Positions 60,499 through 64,000 of a stretch of 64,000 bases of DNA are shown here, one piece after another (within the stretch, counting starts at the first letter, position 1; each line of letters starts with the position of its first letter). The notes below the pieces were generated by a model. That model worked only from the letters and a program-made list of their open reading frames with translations, was not told where the DNA came from and did no database searches. The stretch is from the NCBI RefSeq assembly GCF_900172295.1, contig NZ_FWFL01000002.1, positions 372,001 through 436,000 on the forward strand, read 5' to 3'. A program made the position numbers and the translations under genes. The DNA comes from Roseovarius litorisediminis. GTDB taxonomy: Bacteria > Pseudomonadota > Alphaproteobacteria > Rhodobacterales > Rhodobacteraceae.

Positions 60499-61539
60499 TT
60501 GAAAAAGGCACTTATCACCGGTGTGACCGGGCAGGACGGGGCGTATCTGGCGGAATTTCTGCTGAACAAGGGCTATCAGGTTCACGGGATAAAGCGGCGC
60601 ACGTCGCTGTTTAACACTGCACGGATCGACCATCTGTTCGAAGGAGAGCCCGGCAAATCGGGTCAGTTTCAACTGCATCACGGCGATATGACCGACAGTT
60701 CGTCACTAACCCATATCCTGCAGAAAACCCGGCCCGATGAGGTGTACAATCTGGCGGCGCAAAGCCATGTCGCAGTTTCGTTTGAGGAGCCGGAGTATAC
60801 GGCCAACTCGGATGCGATGGGTGCGTTGCGCCTGCTGGAGGCAATTCGGTTTTTGGGGATGGGCGAAAAGACGCGGTTTTATCAGGCCTCGACCTCGGAG
60901 CTTTACGGTCTGGTTCAGGAAACACCGCAGCGCGAAACCACGCCGTTTTACCCGCGTTCGCCTTATGCCGTGGCCAAGCTTTATGCCTACTGGATCACGG
61001 TGAATTACCGAGAAGCCTATGACATGTATGCCTGCAACGGCATCCTTTTTAACCACGAAAGCCCAATTCGCGGCGAAACTTTCGTGACCCGTAAAATCAC
61101 CCGCGCGCTGGCCCGCATCAAGCTGGGTACGCAAAGCGAGCTGGCCCTTGGCAACATGGACGCCAAGCGCGACTGGGGCCACGCGCGCGACTATGTGCAG
61201 ATGATGTGGCTGATGCTACAACAGGACAAGCCCGAGGATTATGTCATTGCCACCGGGCAGCAATACTCGGTGCGCGACTTCGTTGCTCGCGCCGCCGAGG
61301 CACTGGAGATGAAGTTGACCTTCGAGGGGACGGGCGCGGATGAGGTGGCCCGCGATGAAACCGGTCGTGTCGTGGTGCGCGTTGATCCGCAATATTTCCG
61401 TCCCGCAGAGGTGGAAACCCTGCTGGGGGATGCGAGCAAGGCACGTGAACAGCTGGGTTGGGAGCCGGAAACAAGTTTTGACCAACTGGTCGATGAGATG
61501 GTGAAATCTGATCTGGAAGAGGCCCGCCGCTATGGCTGA
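60499..61539 (+). CDS. gmd: GDP-mannose 4,6-dehydratase
   Basis: A 346-residue extended [57 protein letters not shown] and [12 protein letters not shown] (Tyr-x3-Lys). It converts GDP-D-mannose to the 4-keto-6-deoxy sugar. I place the start at a TTG preceded by AGGGG, because the family begins with KKALITG; an in-frame GTG at 60469 is another option. It overlaps fcl by 8 nt, giving a two-gene GDP-L-fucose operon for surface polysaccharide. Confidence 0.95.
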   Translation: MKKALITGVTGQDGAYLAEFLLNKGYQVHGIKRRTSLFNTARIDHLFEGEPGKSGQFQLHHGDMTDSSSLTHILQKTRPDEVYNLAAQSHVAVSFEEPEYTANSDAMGALRLLEAIRFLGMGEKTRFYQASTSELYGLVQETPQRETTPFYPRSPYAVAKLYAYWITVNYREAYDMYACNGILFNHESPIRGETFVTRKITRALARIKLGTQSELALGNMDAKRDWGHARDYVQMMWLMLQQDKPEDYVIATGQQYSVRDFVARAAEALEMKLTFEGTGADEVARDETGRVVVRVDPQYFRPAEVETLLGDASKAREQLGWEPETSFDQLVDEMVKSDLEEARRYG

Positions 61540-62470
61540 GGCCTATTCGCTGAACGGCAAGCGCGTTTATGTGGCAGGCCACCGTGGCATGGTCGGTTCG
61601 GCCATCATGCGGCGGTTGGCGCAGGAGGGTTGCGAGGTACTGACCGCGTCACGTGCAGAAGCTGATCTGACACGACAGGCCGAAGTCGAGGCGTGGTTTG
61701 AGACCCACAAGCCGGATGCGGTTTTTGTGGCGGCGGCCAAGGTGGGCGGCATTCTGGCCAATGACAGCTATCCGGCGGATTTTCTGTATGAAAACCTGAT
61801 GATCGAGGCCAATGTCATTCATGCAGCATATCGCACTGGTGTTGAAAAGCTGATGTTTCTAGGGTCATCCTGTATCTACCCCAAGATGGCGCCGCAGCCG
61901 ATTTCGGAAGACGCGCTTCTGACCGGACCGCTGGAGCCTACCAACGAATGGTACGCCATTGCCAAGATTGCAGGCATCAAGCTGTGTCAGGCTTATCGAC
62001 GTCAGCATGGGGCTGATTTCATCTCGGCCATGCCGACTAATCTTTATGGTACCGGAGACAACTACGATCTGAAAACCAGCCATGTGCTGCCCGCGCTGGT
62101 GCGCAAGGTTGTTGAAGCGCGCGAGGCGGGTGCGGACGAGATCGAGATTTGGGGCACCGGCAGCCCGCTACGCGAGTTCATGCATGCCGATGATCTGGCA
62201 GATGCGCTGATTTTCCTGATGAAAACCTATTCCGATGCAGAGCATGTGAATGTGGGCAGTGGGCAGGAAGTGACGATCAGAGCGCTGGCGGAAATGATCG
62301 TGGCCGCCGCCGGGTATAAAGGCCGGATCGTGCATGACACTACCAAACCCGATGGCACGCCTCGCAAGCTGATGGACAGTGAGCGGCTTTTGTCGATGGG
62401 CTGGCGGCCGCAGATTTCGCTGGAAGAGGGGCTGGCGCGAACTATCCGTGAATTCGAGACCTCACGCTGA
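61532..62470 (+). CDS. fcl: GDP-L-fucose synthase
   Basis: A 312-residue extended SDR with [37 protein letters not shown] and [14 protein letters not shown] (Tyr-x3-Lys). It epimerises and reduces the Gmd product to GDP-L-fucose. The start lies inside the end of gmd. A GC-rich spacer of 114 bp separates it from the convergent kdsD gene. Confidence 0.95.
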   Translation: MAEAYSLNGKRVYVAGHRGMVGSAIMRRLAQEGCEVLTASRAEADLTRQAEVEAWFETHKPDAVFVAAAKVGGILANDSYPADFLYENLMIEANVIHAAYRTGVEKLMFLGSSCIYPKMAPQPISEDALLTGPLEPTNEWYAIAKIAGIKLCQAYRRQHGADFISAMPTNLYGTGDNYDLKTSHVLPALVRKVVEAREAGADEIEIWGTGSPLREFMHADDLADALIFLMKTYSDAEHVNVGSGQEVTIRALAEMIVAAAGYKGRIVHDTTKPDGTPRKLMDSERLLSMGWRPQISLEEGLARTIREFETSR

Positions 62471-62584
62471 ACCGACCCGCCGTTAAAAGGAGCGCGCTGT
62501 TCTGCGCGCAGGAAATCTCGTCCTTGGTAGGCCGAAGTATGCCTCCGGCTGGGACTTTTGGGGGGCGGGCCCTCTTTTTACTGA

Positions 62585-63544
62585 CTAGGCGACACCGGCG
62601 CGCAGAGCGTCGTGGATGTGGACAAGACCCTGTAGGCGGCCCGCCGTGTCCACGGCAAAAAGCGCGCTGATCTTGTTGGTGTTCATGATGCCCAGGGCCT
62701 CGGATAATAGTGCGTCGGGCGAAATGGTGCGGGGGCCGCGGGTGGCCACCTCGCCCGCTGTGCGGCCCATAAGGTTTTCCAGGTTGCGACGCAGATCGCC
62801 GTCGGTGATGACGCCGGTCAGGATGCCGTTTTCGATCACAGCAGCCACGCCAAAACCCTTGGCGGTCATTTCCAGCAGCGCGTCGCCCATATTGGTTGTC
62901 TCATGCACGATAGGTAGCGCGTCGCCCTTGTGCATGACTGCCCGCACCTTGATCAGTTGCGCGCCCAAGTTGCCGCCGGGGTGAAAGGCCAGAAAATTGT
63001 CGCGCTCAAACCCGCGCAGGCGCATCATTGCCACCGCCAACGCATCTCCAAGGGCCAGAGTGCAGGTGGTCGAAGTGGTGGGCGCCATGCCAATCGCACA
63101 GGCCTCGGGCGCGTCGGGCAGTTGCAGCAGGTGATCGGCCTGTTGGCCAAGGGTGCTTTCGGATTTTTTGGTAATGGCGATCAGCGGGATGGCAAAGCGG
63201 CGTGTATGGGCGATGATATCGGCCAGTTCGCGCGTCTCGCCCGAGTTTGAGATCAGGATCACCGCATCCTGACTGGTGATCATGCCCAGATCACCATGGC
63301 TGGCCTCGCCGGGGTGTACGGTTTGCGCGGGCGTGCCGGTGCTGGCCATGGTGGCCGCAATCTTGGCCGCGATATGGCCCGATTTGCCCATGCCCGACAC
63401 GATGACCCGACCGGGGACCTTGAGCAGCAGTTCGACGACCTCATCGAACGCGGGGGGGAGCCCGTCGCGCATCTTCAGTAGCGCCTCGCCTTCGATACCA
63501 AGCACGTCGCGGGCGATGTCGGTGGGGGAGGGGACAGAGGTCAT
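62585..63544 (-). CDS. kdsD: Arabinose-5-phosphate isomerase (KpsF/GutQ family)
   Basis: A 319-residue protein. The SIS sugar isomerase domain at about residues 35-170 has SGMGKSGHIAAKIAATM, HPGEASHGDLGM, ISNSGETRE and AIGMAPTTSTTC. Two CBS domains occupy about 205-319. It makes arabinose 5-phosphate for KDO synthesis in lipopolysaccharide. It is divergent from a partial MFS gene. Confidence 0.94.
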   Translation of the reverse strand: MTSVPSPTDIARDVLGIEGEALLKMRDGLPPAFDEVVELLLKVPGRVIVSGMGKSGHIAAKIAATMASTGTPAQTVHPGEASHGDLGMITSQDAVILISNSGETRELADIIAHTRRFAIPLIAITKKSESTLGQQADHLLQLPDAPEACAIGMAPTTSTTCTLALGDALAVAMMRLRGFERDNFLAFHPGGNLGAQLIKVRAVMHKGDALPIVHETTNMGDALLEMTAKGFGVAAVIENGILTGVITDGDLRRNLENLMGRTAGEVATRGPRTISPDALLSEALGIMNTNKISALFAVDTAGRLQGLVHIHDALRAGVA

Positions 63545-63658
63545 GGATCAGGCTCCGGCTTGGATTGAGAGTGTGATACCCTGCGGCGCGATCAAGGCCA
63601 AGCCCCCGGAGCATTTCGTCACTGGTGGAATTCGCGACACCACCGTAACGTCGCGGAC

Positions 63659-64000
63659 ATGAACGATCATCTGATCCTTGACAGCCGTTATGCCTGGTCG
63701 CGTCTTGCCCTATCGCTTTTTGTGGCGATGATCGGCAGTGCGGGCATGTGGGCGAATATTCTGGTGATGCCAGCCATTCAGGCCGAGTTTGCAGTGGATC
63801 GTGCGGATGCGTCATTACCCTATACGTTGACCATGATCGGATTTGCCTTTGGCAATCTGGTGATCGGGCGCGTGGTGGACCGGTTCGGTATCGCTTTTGC
63901 GCTGATCCTGTCGGCGCTGATCATCGGGGCGGGCATGGGCCTGTCGGTATTCAGCCCCACCGTCGAGGTGCTGGCGGGGCTGCAGTTTGTCATCGGCTTT
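63659..64000 (+). CDS. MFS transporter, 5' part only
   Basis: An open frame of 114 codons from ATG 63659 to the right edge. The first helices MIGSAGMWANILVMPAI and YTLTMIGFAFGNLVIG are followed by the loop GRVVDRFG, the MFS signature between helices 2 and 3. It is probably a major facilitator carrier, with the C-terminal part outside the window. The substrate cannot be told. Confidence 0.85.
   Translation, partial: MNDHLILDSRYAWSRLALSLFVAMIGSAGMWANILVMPAIQAEFAVDRADASLPYTLTMIGFAFGNLVIGRVVDRFGIAFALILSALIIGAGMGLSVFSPTVEVLAGLQFVIGF

Noticed and set aside
1-64000. CRISPR arrays, tRNA genes, insertion sequences and phage genes
   Set aside because: Looked for on both strands by eye; no spaced repeats, cloverleaf-like sequences, transposase motifs or phage proteins were recognised.

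Overview
The window looks like chromosomal DNA of a high-GC alphaproteobacterium, most likely Rhodobacterales (roseobacter/Paracoccus group). The grounds are a TRAP transporter, a complete bhcABCD-bhcR beta-hydroxyaspartate cluster, a PuuE-UraD fusion, a GlnT/GlxBCD nitrogen operon and GTG/TTG starts on several genes. No rRNA, tRNA, CRISPR array, insertion sequence or phage gene was recognised. Both ends cut genes: a TRAP small permease at the left and an MFS transporter at the right.

Layout. 1-3.2 kb: a TRAP transporter operon (dctP, dctQ, a 59-residue membrane protein) divergent from a LacI-family regulator, with two palindromic operators between them. 3.2-11.05 kb: a GntR regulator and a seven-gene operon holding a GlnT/GmaS-type glutamine synthetase relative, a glutamate synthase split into three proteins (GlxB, GlxC, GlxD), a nitrilase/omega-amidase relative and two proteins I do not recognise. 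11.5-22.6 kb: an eleven-gene, almost entirely overlapping operon headed by a GntR regulator. It joins a betaine 2-epimerase of HpbD type, a non-pyrrolysine MttB-family methyltransferase, a cytochrome P450, a DapA-family lyase/deaminase, an aldehyde dehydrogenase, a ProC-like reductase, an acetyltransferase, two SDR dehydrogenases and an FAD amino-acid oxidase. It reads as a catabolic pathway for a cyclic betaine such as (hydroxy)proline betaine and is the most unusual part of the window.

22.9-28.9 kb: cueR and copA with a MerR-type promoter, then a PaaI thioesterase, an APH-type kinase and an acyl-CoA ligase. 29.1-33.8 kb: rpe and smc, separated by an odd 0.55-kb spacer. 34.1-40.3 kb: urate catabolism (puuD, LysR regulator, uraH, puuE-uraD fusion, allA, NCS2 permease). 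40.5-47.8 kb: an ornithine cyclodeaminase relative, the bhc cluster (bhcD, C, B, A and divergent bhcR), and (S)-ureidoglycine aminohydrolase. Ureide breakdown ends in glyoxylate and the bhc enzymes turn glyoxylate into oxaloacetate, so this stretch forms one plausible purine-to-C4 route.

48.2-53.3 kb: a nitronate monooxygenase-like flavoprotein, an M20 peptidase/deacylase, a glycosyltransferase and panC-panB. 53.5-59.5 kb: an oligopeptide-type ABC transporter with a fused double ATPase, translationally coupled to a YcaQ/AlkX-type DNA glycosylase. 59.6-64 kb: an SDR, GDP-fucose synthesis (gmd, fcl), arabinose-5-phosphate isomerase (kdsD) and a partial MFS gene.
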